From assembly GCF_000242435.1 (NCBI RefSeq), contig NZ_JH591188.1, positions 239,498 through 303,497 of the forward strand: a DNA stretch of 64,000 nt, given 5' to 3'. Below, piece by piece: positions 5,820 through 15,095 of the stretch (the first letter of the stretch is position 1; each line of letters opens with the position of its first letter). The notes beneath the pieces were generated by a model that was given only the letters and a program-made list of their open reading frames with translations, was not told the DNA's origin and searched no databases. This stretch comes from Dialister succinatiphilus YIT 11850. GTDB taxonomy: Bacteria > Bacillota > Negativicutes > Veillonellales > Dialisteraceae. A program made the translations under genes and the position numbers.

Positions 5820-8663
5820 ATGGATTACAGCAAGACTTTACATCTGCCGCAGACGGATTTCCCCATGCGCGGCAATCTGCCGAAGAAGGAACCGGGCTTT
5901 GTGGATTTCTGGCAGGAACATGACCTCTATCATGCCAGACAGGAAAAGAGAAGAAAGGACGGCGCACCGACCTTTGTTCTTCATGATGGACCTCCTTATG
6001 CCAATGGCAAGATTCATATCGGCCATGCACTGAACAAGACACTGAAGGATATCATTGTCCGCTACAAGCATATGGCCGGCTATGAAGCCAACTATATCCC
6101 CGGCTGGGATACCCACGGACTTCCTATCGAATATGCGGTACTGAAGGATTCCGGCGAAGACCGGGCCAACATGACTCCTCTGGAACTTCGCAGAAAATGC
6201 CTGGCCTATGCCAAGAAATGGATTGCCATCCAGAAGGCCGATTTCATCCGTATGGGCGTGGTGGGCGATTTTGCCAATCCCTATGTCACCTTTGATCCCC
6301 ATCTGGAAGCCAAGGAACTGGAAGTTTTCGGCGAAATGGCCAACAAGGGCTACATTTACAAAGGCAAGAAGGCTGTATACTGGTGCCCCCACTGCGAAAC
6401 CGCTCTGGCCGAAGCAGAAATCGAATATAAAGACAGAAAGTCTCCTTCCATTTATGTCAAATTCCCGGCAGTGGACCTGAAGGGCCTTGCTCCTGAAGGG
6501 GTGCCGAAGGACAAGCTCTTTGCCGTCATCTGGACCACCACTCCCTGGACCATTCCTGCCAATGAAGCCATCTGCGTGAACCCGAAGTTCACCTATGTAT
6601 GGGTACATAACAAGGCAGCCGATGAATACTACCTCATGAACAAGGAACTGGCACCGAAGGCGCTGGAAGAATGCAAAGTAGAAGATTATGAATTTGTGGG
6701 CCGTGAAATGACCGGCGCTGAATGGGAACTGGCTACTTTCCATCATCCCCTGCTGGACCGTCTGGCTTACGTGCTGGAAGGCAACCATGTCACCCTGGAT
6801 GCCGGCACCGGCTGCGTTCATACCGCTCCGGGACATGGTGTCGACGACTTTGAAGTGTGCCAGGACTACAGAAATAAGGGCAAGCTGGATCTGCCCATCA
6901 TCTGCCCGGTGGATGAAAAGGGCCATATGACCGCGGAAGCCGGTCTGGGCCTGGAAGGCAAGACCATCTGGGAAGCAGAAGGCCCTGTCATTTCCGCTCT
7001 CGCTCATGCAGGCATGCTGCTGGGCAAGAAATCCATTCACCATCAGTATGCACACTGCTGGCGCTGCAAGAACCCCATTATCTACAGAGCTACAGAACAG
7101 TGGTTTGCATCTATCAATGATTTCAGAGACAAAGCACTGAAAGCCGTAGACGACACCCGTTTCATTCCTTCCTGGGGCCATGACCGTCTGTACAACATGA
7201 TTCGCGACCGTCAGGACTGGTGCATTTCCCGTCAGCGTTCCTGGGGCGTGCCGATTCCTGCCTTCTACTGCGATGACTGCGGCAAATGGGTGATCACACC
7301 GGAAACCATGAAGAAAGTGGAAGAAATCGTGGAAAAAGAAGGCACCGATGCATGGTGGGCCCACAGTGCAGAAGAACTGCTGCCGGAAGGCTTCAAATGC
7401 CCCCACTGCGGCGGCACCCATTTCCACAAGGAAAAGGACATTATGGACGTATGGTTTGACTCCGGCTCCACCTGGAACGGCGTCCTCCGCTATCCCCACA
7501 AGGAATGGGAAGGCGTGAAATATCCCTGCGACCTTTATCTGGAAGGCTCCGACCAGCACCGCGGCTGGTTCCATTCCTCCCTCCTCTGCTCCGTTGCCGT
7601 CAACGGCTATGCCCCCTACAAGGCAGTCCTCACCCACGGCTTCACCATGGACGGAGAAGGCCGCAAGATGAGTAAATCCGTAGGCAACGTAGTGGCTCCC
7701 CAGGATGTGATTAACAAGTACGGCGCCGACGTAATGCGCCTCTGGATTTCCTCCGTGGACTACCAGGGCGATGTACGCCTCTCCGACAAGATCATCAAGG
7801 CCATGAGCGACGTATACCGGAAAATCAGAAATACCTTCCGCTACCTCCTGGGCAACCTCTATGACTTCGATCCGAAGAAAGACAGCGTAGCCTATGAAGA
7901 TATGGAAGAACTGGACCGCTGGGCACTGCTCCGCCTGGAACAGGTGAAGGAAACGGTTCTCAAAGCCTATGACGACTACCAGTTCCATGTGATGTACCAT
8001 GCAGTGCACAACTTCTGCACCGTCGACCTGTCCTCCATTTACCTGGATATTCTGAAGGACCGCCTCTACACCGAAAAGGCGGACGGCAAACTGAGAAGAA
8101 GCGCCCAGACCGCCATGTATGAAATCCTTACCACCCTGGTACGTTTGGTGGCACCGGTTCTCTGCTTCACCTCCGAAGAAGTATGGCAGGCTCTCCCGAA
8201 TAAGGAAGAAAGAGAATGGTCTGTCCATATGGCAGACATGCCGAAAGCCAATGAGAAATATCTGGATGAAGCACTGGACGAAAAGTGGAAGAAACGGCTG
8301 GCTGTCAGAAGCGTAGTCACCAAAGCGCTGGAAGAAGCCAGACAGGCCAAGACCATCGGCCATCCGCTGGACGCTGAAGTCACCGTCTACGCCGACGGCG
8401 ATGAATTCCAGGTGCTGAAGGACATGGAAAAAGAACTGGCCGACTTCTGCCTCGTATCCCAGGCAAAGATTGAAGAAGGCACCGAAAAAGCACCGGAAGG
8501 CGCAGCTTCCAATGAAGAAGGCACCGTGAAGTGCTCCGTAGCCGTATGCACCCTGGAAAAATGCGAACGCTGCTGGAAACGGACCCCCGATGTGGGAAGT
8601 GATGCCGCTCATCCCCATGTCTGCGCCCGCTGCGCCCATGTACTCCAGGAAATGGGAGAATAA
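5820..8663 (+). CDS. ileS: Isoleucyl-tRNA synthetase
   Basis: This 947-aa class I synthetase charges tRNA-Ile. The HIGH signature is at residues 66-69 and KMSKS at about 616-620. The CP1 editing region lies between them, with TTPWT near 240. The C-terminal zinc-binding motif (CERC ... CARC, about 915-940) is of the bacterial type with full-length C-terminus. AGGAGG stands 6-7 nt before the ATG. It is transcribed alone from a T-box leader and ends at a strong terminator 30 bp past the stop. The codon bias produces a very long open frame on the opposite strand, which I regard as an artefact. Confidence 0.98.
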   Translation: MDYSKTLHLPQTDFPMRGNLPKKEPGFVDFWQEHDLYHARQEKRRKDGAPTFVLHDGPPYANGKIHIGHALNKTLKDIIVRYKHMAGYEANYIPGWDTHGLPIEYAVLKDSGEDRANMTPLELRRKCLAYAKKWIAIQKADFIRMGVVGDFANPYVTFDPHLEAKELEVFGEMANKGYIYKGKKAVYWCPHCETALAEAEIEYKDRKSPSIYVKFPAVDLKGLAPEGVPKDKLFAVIWTTTPWTIPANEAICVNPKFTYVWVHNKAADEYYLMNKELAPKALEECKVEDYEFVGREMTGAEWELATFHHPLLDRLAYVLEGNHVTLDAGTGCVHTAPGHGVDDFEVCQDYRNKGKLDLPIICPVDEKGHMTAEAGLGLEGKTIWEAEGPVISALAHAGMLLGKKSIHHQYAHCWRCKNPIIYRATEQWFASINDFRDKALKAVDDTRFIPSWGHDRLYNMIRDRQDWCISRQRSWGVPIPAFYCDDCGKWVITPETMKKVEEIVEKEGTDAWWAHSAEELLPEGFKCPHCGGTHFHKEKDIMDVWFDSGSTWNGVLRYPHKEWEGVKYPCDLYLEGSDQHRGWFHSSLLCSVAVNGYAPYKAVLTHGFTMDGEGRKMSKSVGNVVAPQDVINKYGADVMRLWISSVDYQGDVRLSDKIIKAMSDVYRKIRNTFRYLLGNLYDFDPKKDSVAYEDMEELDRWALLRLEQVKETVLKAYDDYQFHVMYHAVHNFCTVDLSSIYLDILKDRLYTEKADGKLRRSAQTAMYEILTTLVRLVAPVLCFTSEEVWQALPNKEEREWSVHMADMPKANEKYLDEALDEKWKKRLAVRSVVTKALEEARQAKTIGHPLDAEVTVYADGDEFQVLKDMEKELADFCLVSQAKIEEGTEKAPEGAASNEEGTVKCSVAVCTLEKCERCWKRTPDVGSDAAHPHVCARCAHVLQEMGE

Positions 8664-8692
8664 TAGAATCCGCTTGACCTGAAAAAGGCAGC

Positions 8693-8737
8693 AAAAAAGA
8701 CTGTGAAACATGTAAATCATTTTTCACAGTCTTTTTT
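8693..8737 (+). terminator. ileS terminator
   Basis: AAAAAAGACTGTGAAA pairs with TTTCACAGTCTTTTTT around 13 nt. The same GACTGTGAAG-type stem recurs in terminators at 33448, 36101 and 47892. Confidence 0.9.
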
Positions 8738-8744
8738 CTATCCC

Positions 8745-9235
8745 ATTTTTAAAATCTGCGGCGAAGCCGCCACCGCCACCCTCTGAACCTTTTGAACCTT
8801 CTGAACCCTCACACTGAAGGTGTGTCCAAGGGTAAGAAACAAAAATGACACAGGCCGCCGATTGGCGGTCAGGATAACGATGGGGTGTCAAATCGGCGCA
8901 CTGCCTTGTACACCCTTTGCCTCTTCGAGGCATTCCCCTCAAGGGGAAACGAGAATTATGGAGAGGAAAAACAGAGAGTCATATATTTCATGTACCATTC
9001 CGCAGTTTCCCCCTTTGGTGGTGAACGCAGTGAGTCTATCACCAGCATGCGTATCATGCCATATGACCCATAAAGCCAATCCCGTAACGCTGACTTTATA
9101 AGCAATCGCCCAAGAGGGCGATACCACAACCCTTGGCCTGAAAGGCCATCAAACTTAAGAACCCTCCGGCCCATAGGGCCGGTCAATCTTAAGAACCTTC
9201 CCTTTTGAGCCCTATGAACCCTCACTCCGCAGGTG
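8745..9235. repeat. Modular hairpin repeat block 2
   Basis: It has a short 9-bp array (8785-8811, GAACCTTTT/GAACCTTCT), the CTGAAGGTGTGTCC module, a TATGACCCATAAAGCCAATCC-type segment near 9060, GAGGGCGATACCACAACCC, and the stems GGCCTGAAAGGCC and CCGGCCCATAGGGCCGG. It runs into the 3' end of the FliB-like gene at 9212. No gene is seen. Confidence 0.8.
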
Positions 9236-10123
9236 TGTCCAAATGTTGTCCAGAAGAATGTACACATTTTCCGTATCATATTCCACCTGTTCAGACCATC
9301 GGGTGACAGAGCGGATGAGATTTCCTGTTCTGGCATATTCCAGAAGGATGAAAGTCACGCTTTCGCTGCTGTAGCAGGCGGCATCTTCTATGTCGTAGGC
9401 CTCGCATTCATCCAGCTGGCGGTAGAAAATGTACCGGTACAGATTGGTAAGGAAATGGGGCGGCAGGTTTTCTGCGAGACGTCCTGCTTTCCGGCTGAGT
9501 TCTTCTTCATGGTTTTCCATGAAGGACAGGGATTCTGTCCACTCCCGGTCAATGGGATTTGTCTCCTCCAAAAGCTGCAGCACCTGGTGCACCTGGTCTT
9601 TTTGGAAAGAAGGATGGACATGAAGAAGGCGGCGGGGCAGGGAGAGGGAGAGGCGGCTCAGCAGGTCTTCAAAGGAAAGGAGTCCTTTTTCTCCCTTCAC
9701 CGCAAAAACCATTTCTCCTTCTTCCGCCAGAAGCTGTTCCACCGTTTCTTCGCAGGCCAGCCCTGTACCGGCAAGGGTTACGTCTTCTTCCCTTTGGCTG
9801 TCATAGGTAAATTTGTAGAACCGGGGATGGTCCCGGCAGATCTGGCAGAGACTGGAAGGTCCCATTTCCAGAATGAGCCGGCAGAGCCCTTTTTCATTCA
9901 GAAAATGGCAGTATCCCTGATGGTTCAGCCGGAAGCAGGCGCTGCCTTCGTCGCCGGTGGTAATCCATGCGTGGAGTTCATCGCCCAGAGGACCGGGGGT
10001 GTGCCTGTATGTTTCGGCCGTGTCTTCATCAATATCGATTTCCCATTTCTGGCAGCAGGTGTGGCGGCATTTGTCCGCCTTACAGGCAAAGGAGGGAAAG
10101 AAGGTAGGGAAAATGGTAATCAT
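9212..10123 (-). CDS. FliB-like lysine-N-methylase family protein
   Basis: This 303-aa protein carries a Cys-rich N-terminus (FACKADKCRHTCCQKW, residues 9-24) and further Cys residues (LCRLI, SLCQICRDHPRF near 95-115). The pattern matches the FliB/YkgJ-like group of putative metal-cluster proteins. FliB methylates flagellin lysines in Salmonella, but no flagellar genes are in this window, so the substrate here is unknown. The ATG at 10123 is chosen because AAGGAG lies 8 nt upstream; an open frame continues upstream without a better start. The last residues (WTHLRSEGS) are encoded inside repeat block 2, and the protein is shorter than the roughly 400 aa of FliB, so its C-terminus may have been replaced. 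It lies downstream of rnjA beyond a terminator. Confidence 0.7.
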   Translation of the reverse strand: MITIFPTFFPSFACKADKCRHTCCQKWEIDIDEDTAETYRHTPGPLGDELHAWITTGDEGSACFRLNHQGYCHFLNEKGLCRLILEMGPSSLCQICRDHPRFYKFTYDSQREEDVTLAGTGLACEETVEQLLAEEGEMVFAVKGEKGLLSFEDLLSRLSLSLPRRLLHVHPSFQKDQVHQVLQLLEETNPIDREWTESLSFMENHEEELSRKAGRLAENLPPHFLTNLYRYIFYRQLDECEAYDIEDAACYSSESVTFILLEYARTGNLIRSVTRWSEQVEYDTENVYILLDNIWTHLRSEGS

Positions 10124-10204
10124 GGCAGGGCTCCTTGGGAATTCAATAGGTTTCCTGTCCGGCGCGGCACCATGGCGGAGCATGCCGGCAGGAAAGGGTT
10201 TGTT

Positions 10205-10236
10205 ACAAAAATCCCCGCCCATGGCAGGGCGGGGAG
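10205..10236 (-). terminator. rnjA terminator
   Basis: Read on the minus strand, CCCCGCCC TGCCAT GGGCGGGG is followed by ATTTTTGT, 10 bp past the rnjA stop. Confidence 0.85.
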
Positions 10237-10245
10237 TGGTGATGG

Positions 10246-11907
10246 TTATTTCACTTCCTGGATAATGGGAAGAATCATGGGGCGCCGTTTGGTGCGGTCG
10301 TAGAAATACTTGCCCAGGGTATCGCGGATCTGGGTTTTGATGGCATTCCATTCGGTCACATTGCCGGCTTCGCAGCGGTCCAGTACCGATTCGATGCGGT
10401 CCCGGGCTTCCGTAAGCAGGGCTTCGCTGTCCCGTACATAGACGAATCCGCGGGAAACGATATCCGGACCTGCCAGGACCTGGTTGCTTCCTTTTTCCAG
10501 TGCAATGACTACGATGACTACGCCGTCCTGGGCCAGCTGCTGGCGGTCGCGGATGACGATATTTCCTACATCCCCTACGCCCAGGCCGTCAACGAATACA
10601 GGGCCTGCCTGTACTTTGCCGTTGATCTTGGCGCTGCGGTTGGTGAATTCGAAAACAGAGCCGTTTTCGCCGATGAGGATGTTCTGTTTCTTGACGCCCA
10701 GGCTTTCAGCCAGTTCTGCATGACTGCAGAGCATGCGGTATTCGCCGTGCACAGGGATGAAGAATTTCGGGTGTACCAGGGAAAGCATGGTTTTCAGATC
10801 TTCCTGGGAGCCGTGGCCTGATACATGGACCCTGGTGGTGGCACTGGTTACCACATGGGCACCCAGTTTCATCAGGCTGTCGATGGTGCGGCCTACGCTT
10901 GTTTCATTGCCGGGAATAGGGGAGGCGGAGATAATGACCGTATCGCCGGCGTGAATGGTGACCTGCCGGTGGCTGCCGTCAGCCATACGGGACAGCCCTG
11001 CCATCGGTTCGCCCTGGCTGCCGGTGGTGAGAATGCAGAGACGGTCATCCCGGTACCGGTTGATTTCTTCCGGTTCGATGAAGGTGCCTTCCGGCGCCGT
11101 GAGGTAGCCCATTTCCAGGGCGATATTCACTACATTCACCATGGAGCGGCCGAAGACGCAGACTTTGCGCTTGTAATGGACGGCGGCATCCACAGCCATC
11201 TGGATACGGGATACGTTGGATGCGAAGGTGGCCAGAATGATACGGCCCCTTGCTTCGCCGTAGGCTTCCATGAGGGAACGGGTGACCACGGCTTCCGACG
11301 GTGTGTAGCCGGGGTTCTGGGCATTGGTGGAGTCGGCGCAGAGCACCAGCACGCCCCGATGGCCCAGTTCGGCCAGCTTGTACATATCGGTCTGTTCGCC
11401 GTCTACCGGGGAGTGATCGAACTTGAAATCGCCGGTGTGGACGATGGTACCGATGGGGGTACGCAGGTAAATGCCGCAGGAATCAGGAATGGAATGGCAG
11501 ACATGGAAGAATCCGAATTTAAACGAACCGGCTTTGAATTCATCTCCAGATTTGACTACGTGTAAATCATAATTGGAAATATGGGCTTCCTTCAGCTTGC
11601 CTTCAATGAGGCCGCAGGTGAGGCGGGTGGCATAGACCGGCGCCGATACATCCCTTAAAAGATAAGACAGAGAGCCGATGTGATCTTCGTGACCATGGGT
11701 AATCAGAATGGCTTTGATCTTATCCTTGTTTTCGATTAAATAACTGAAATCGGGAATGACAATATCAATTCCCAGCATATCTTCTTCCGGAAAGGCCATG
11801 CCTGCATCAATTACGATAATTTCGTCGCCGTAACGGAAGACAGTCATGTTCTTTCCAATTTCCCCAAGACCTCCCAGGGGAATAATCTGTAATCTAGCTT
11901 TTGCCAA
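10246..11907 (-). CDS. rnjA: Ribonuclease J
   Basis: This 553-aa protein has a metallo-beta-lactamase fold with the HGHEDHIG zinc motif at residues 71-78, the beta-CASP segment with TTGSQGEP near 310, HVSGHGSQED near 365, and the C-terminal domain. RNase J has endonuclease and 5'-3' exonuclease activity and is central to mRNA decay and rRNA/tRNA maturation in Firmicutes. The length is typical (about 555 aa). The start is TTG at 11907, because GGAGG lies 9 nt upstream and MAKARLQIIPLGG aligns with the family N-terminus; no ATG is better placed. It is transcribed divergently from the SGNH hydrolase gene, and the two share a 400-bp intergenic region. Confidence 0.95.
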   Translation of the reverse strand: MAKARLQIIPLGGLGEIGKNMTVFRYGDEIIVIDAGMAFPEEDMLGIDIVIPDFSYLIENKDKIKAILITHGHEDHIGSLSYLLRDVSAPVYATRLTCGLIEGKLKEAHISNYDLHVVKSGDEFKAGSFKFGFFHVCHSIPDSCGIYLRTPIGTIVHTGDFKFDHSPVDGEQTDMYKLAELGHRGVLVLCADSTNAQNPGYTPSEAVVTRSLMEAYGEARGRIILATFASNVSRIQMAVDAAVHYKRKVCVFGRSMVNVVNIALEMGYLTAPEGTFIEPEEINRYRDDRLCILTTGSQGEPMAGLSRMADGSHRQVTIHAGDTVIISASPIPGNETSVGRTIDSLMKLGAHVVTSATTRVHVSGHGSQEDLKTMLSLVHPKFFIPVHGEYRMLCSHAELAESLGVKKQNILIGENGSVFEFTNRSAKINGKVQAGPVFVDGLGVGDVGNIVIRDRQQLAQDGVVIVVIALEKGSNQVLAGPDIVSRGFVYVRDSEALLTEARDRIESVLDRCEAGNVTEWNAIKTQIRDTLGKYFYDRTKRRPMILPIIQEVK

Positions 11908-12311
11908 GATTCAAATCCTCCTATTCAATTGTTTGGTGCCTATGTTTTTGAAATAAGCAGAAAAATAATGGTAAATATTATGTATGTAAAAAATAAAAAA
12001 GCCGTTCCATAGTCGCTTCTCATATTATAGCACAAGGGGGAAGGGGGAGTGGGAAATATTTTATGGAGAGGCGAAGCCCTGTGGTAAAGATCATCGGGCC
12101 TTTGGGTCTAAGGATTCAACGGCCTGATAACAGAACGCTCTTATCAGAAACAGGGGGGCATCCCATGCTTACAAGGCATAGGAGAACATTGCCTATAACT
12201 ATTGGATATTCAAATCTTTCTATATTAGAATATGGGCAGAAAGGATGAGAGGGACGAAAGAGCCCCCCCTCTGGATGGCATAGGAAGAAAGAGACAAAGG
12301 AGGAATCTGCC
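11908..12311. other. Divergent intergenic region, rnjA / SGNH hydrolase
   Basis: On the minus strand TATAAT occurs at about 12021-12026 (context TTGTGCTATAAT), a plausible -10 for rnjA without an obvious -35. On the plus side AT-rich sequence around 12200-12235 may carry the hydrolase promoter. GGAGG at 12300 is the hydrolase ribosome-binding site. No gene is seen. Confidence 0.4.
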
Positions 12312-13649
12312 ATGAAAAGGACAGGAATTTGTTTGATTGCCGGACTGCTGCTGGCAGCTCTTCCAATGGTTATGAATGCAGAGAAAGTTCCTTTTTACTA
12401 TGGACATTCCCGGGAGCTCCATGCATCGGTGTATCACCAGGAAGAAAATTCCGGAATCAAGGAAGGGGATATGTATTTCCTTTCCTGGGATGAAAATGTC
12501 GATGCCGTCGGTTATGAGCTGGAAATTGCAGAAGAAGAGGGGGCCTGGGATGAAGAGCAGCCTTCCGGAAAGGCGGTGTACCATGTGCCGAAGGTGTATG
12601 TGCCGGGCATTATGGTTTCTTCTTCGGCGCTTCCCTTGAAGGCAGAGACAAAGGATCATCTGTACTGGAGGGTGAGACCCTTTGATTTGGACGGGAATCC
12701 GGCAGGGCCTTTTTCAGCGCCTCGCCGGCTGGAAGGGGCCCTGGTCCCCATTCATCGCTATGCGCCGCTTCCCCGTCCCTATGACGAAGGGGAGAAGGGA
12801 GCAGCCCTTCTGTATCCCGTATATTCCTACATCGGTATTCCTGGAGCAGATTCCTACGAAGTAGAAGTGACCAGCCGGTATCCGGAAAATGAAGATGGAT
12901 ATGCCCCTTCCCGGTATCGCGTTTATGCAGGGGTCACTACGCTCACTGATCTCTATGATCCGGCACCCAGGAAAGGAACGTATTACTGGAGGGTGCGGGG
13001 ACTGGACCGGGAGGGTCATCCGGTAGGCATCTGGAGCCTTCCCCAGAAAAGGACACTGGATGTACATGGCTGGACAGTGGGAGTCTTTGGTGACAGTATC
13101 AGCCATGGCGGAGGCCACCTGTCCTTCAGTCCGGCGGACAGGGCCTACAGCTATGAATCCTATCTGTCTTTTCCAGTGGTGAATCTGTCTCAAAGCGGCG
13201 ACACCAGTGCCATGATGGTGGAGCGGTTTGAAAAGGATGTAGTCCCCTTTCATCTGCGCACAGTGCTCATCATGGGAGGGACCAACAGCCTTCGCGCCGG
13301 CGTTCCGGCGGAAGAGGTGATTCATGACCTGGAAACGCTGGAAATGATGAGCTATGCCCACGGCATAACCCCTGTATTTCTCACGCTGCCTCCCATCAAC
13401 CCCGCCTCCATTGCCAGAGCCTTTCAGGAACCTACGGCGGAGGACTGGCAGACCTCTTTCCGCAGGGTGAATGATTTTATCAGAACCAGGAAGCATATTG
13501 ATACGGCGGCCCCCTTTGAGGGAATGGAGGTCATGCCTCCGTCCCTGGCATTAGACGGCCTGCATGGGGACTGGCGGGCCAAGCAGGACATGGCGGCCGT
13601 GATTAACGAAGCATGGAGAAACGGCAGACCGGCTCTGGGTACATCATAA
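12312..13649 (+). CDS. Secreted SGNH/GDSL-type hydrolase with beta-sandwich N-region
   Basis: A signal peptide (MKRTGICLIAGLLLAALPMVMNA) is followed by two Fn3-like segments (SWDENVDAVGYELEI near 57-72; GIPGADSYEVEV near 175-188; both with YWRVR strands). The C-terminal SGNH domain begins at about residue 255. Block I is GDSISHGGG (about 260), the oxyanion Gly/Asn block is MGGTNSL (about 320), and the DxxH block is DGLH (about 415). The nucleophile Ser and the catalytic Asp-His are therefore present. Family members are esterases or acyltransferases acting on lipids or acylated polysaccharides; the substrate is unknown here. AAGGAGG precedes the ATG by 7-8 nt. Only 18 bp separate it from the LysR gene downstream, so the two may be cotranscribed. 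Confidence 0.85.
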   Translation: MKRTGICLIAGLLLAALPMVMNAEKVPFYYGHSRELHASVYHQEENSGIKEGDMYFLSWDENVDAVGYELEIAEEEGAWDEEQPSGKAVYHVPKVYVPGIMVSSSALPLKAETKDHLYWRVRPFDLDGNPAGPFSAPRRLEGALVPIHRYAPLPRPYDEGEKGAALLYPVYSYIGIPGADSYEVEVTSRYPENEDGYAPSRYRVYAGVTTLTDLYDPAPRKGTYYWRVRGLDREGHPVGIWSLPQKRTLDVHGWTVGVFGDSISHGGGHLSFSPADRAYSYESYLSFPVVNLSQSGDTSAMMVERFEKDVVPFHLRTVLIMGGTNSLRAGVPAEEVIHDLETLEMMSYAHGITPVFLTLPPINPASIARAFQEPTAEDWQTSFRRVNDFIRTRKHIDTAAPFEGMEVMPPSLALDGLHGDWRAKQDMAAVINEAWRNGRPALGTS

Positions 13650-13667
13650 AAGGAGAGGGATAGAAAA

Positions 13668-14553
13668 ATGGAATTTCGTGTATTGAAATATTTCCTGATG
13701 ACAGCCCGGCTGGGAAGTATGACCAAAGCGGCCCAAAGCCTCCACATCACCCAGCCCACCCTGTCAAGGCAGATCGCAGAACTGGAAGAAGAGACGGGCG
13801 TTCACCTTTTTGAAAGGGGAAACCGCCGGCTCGTTCTGACAGAGGAGGGTCATCTTCTTCGGAGAAGGGCGGAGGAAATGATGGAACTCATGGAAAAGAC
13901 GGAAGAAGAACTCTCTTCCAGCGAAAAAAAAGCTGAGAGGCTGCATCATGGTGGGCGGCGGAGAGCTGATGGTGACGGAGCGTTTTGCCTCTCTCATTTT
14001 TGCATTTCAAAAACAGCATCCCTTTGTCCGGTTCAACTATTTCACCGGGACTACCGATGAAATTGATGAACGGATGAATCATGGCCTGATTGATGCGGCC
14101 ATTCTGGTCTGCCCTTTTGATACAGAAGCCTTTGATTATATACCTGTGGGGCCGGATGCCCGGTGGGGAGTCTACCTGCGGACAGATGATGTGCTCGCAT
14201 CCAAAGACCATATCAAGCCTTCTGATCTTCACGGGCGGGCACTGATTCTTCCCAGCAGAAAAAAGCTGAAAAAGGAAATCATCAGCTGGCTGGGGGAGGA
14301 GTTCCAGAGTATGACCGTCCCGGTGACAGAGAATCTGGGCGGCAATGCGGGACTCTTCGTGGAAGCATCAGGCTTCTGCGCCCTGTCTACCGAAGGGGCC
14401 GTGCCCATGTACGACGAGAAGAAACTGAAGTTTATTCCTTTATATCCGGAGCGGCGCATCCAGACCGCCATTGCCTGGAAGAGGGATGTGCCCCGCACGC
14501 CGGCGGTGAAGGCATTTCTCCGTTTCTGTAAGGAAGCGCTGGCAGACAGGTAA
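13668..14553 (+). pseudogene. LysR-family regulator, frame broken at an A8 tract
   Basis: The first frame (13668-14060) gives a normal LysR helix-turn-helix: LKYFLMTARLGSMTKAAQSLHITQPTLSRQIAELEEETG, then the linker helix. The effector-binding domain (FASLIFAFQKQHPFVRFNYFTG onward, to 14553) lies in the -1 frame. The two meet at A8 (13924-13931). One extra A, or a -1 slip, would give EKKKLRGCIMVGGGEL and an intact protein of about 295 aa. This may be a phase-variable tract, a real mutation, or a sequencing error. As read, the product is a DNA-binding domain with a 30-residue nonsense tail. The upstream gene is the SGNH hydrolase, a possible target. Confidence 0.8.
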
Positions 14554-14676
14554 TCCATGACGGCAGCTTTCCATCCTGATAGGGCGGATAGGGGCACCGA
14601 TGGCGGCCTGCTGCCTTTGGGTTTCCCTGTTTCATAAAGCCTTATGACAAGACATCTGAAAGGAGAGGAAGATGAC

Positions 14677-14880
14677 ATGAAAACGAAAATCATACTGCTG
14701 CTGGTGCTGCTGCTCATTGGACTGGGAGACTGGAGCGAACATCATTTTACCTGCGCTGCTGAGGAAGCACAGCTGCTTCCCATTTCCTATACCGATGAGG
14801 AAATCGGAAGAAAAGAGAAGAAGAAACCGGCCGATACAAAGAGGGCGGAGGAAAAGGACAAAACAGACTTCCAGAGATAA
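14677..14880 (+). CDS. Small exported protein of unknown function
   Basis: This 67-aa product has a hydrophobic segment (IILLLVLLLIGLG, residues 5-17) and a charged tail rich in Lys, Glu and Asp. AGGAGAGGA precedes the ATG at 14677 by about 8 nt, which favours it over an upstream ATG at 14644. The segment could be a signal peptide or a membrane anchor. I recognise no family. It stands alone between the LysR gene and a terminator at 15042. Confidence 0.5.
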   Translation: MKTKIILLLVLLLIGLGDWSEHHFTCAAEEAQLLPISYTDEEIGRKEKKKPADTKRAEEKDKTDFQR

Positions 14881-15041
14881 GGGAAGAAAGCAGCGGTAGA
14901 GAAAGAATCGGGATTTTACAGGATTTCCTGAGCGGGCATGGAAAGAAAAGGGCAGAAGAAATCCAATCCGTGGCAGCTATGCTGCGAAAGAAGGGACATG
15001 GGGAAAAAAGGGACTGCGCTGTGCCCGTGGGACCGTCAAAG

Positions 15042-15064
15042 GACGCCTTTCCGGCGTCTTTTTT
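15042..15064 (+). terminator. Intrinsic terminator
   Basis: GACGCC and GGCGTC form a short stem around TTTCC, followed by TTTTTT. It probably ends the transcript of the small exported protein. Confidence 0.75.
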
Positions 15065-15095
15065 AGTGGGAACGGGACATATGGAGCATCCTTTT

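Noticed and set aside
5838-8720. A 960-codon open frame antisense to ileS
   Set aside because: The codon bias of ileS avoids codons whose complement is a stop, which leaves the other strand open. The frame has no ribosome-binding site and no recognisable domain, and ileS is certain.
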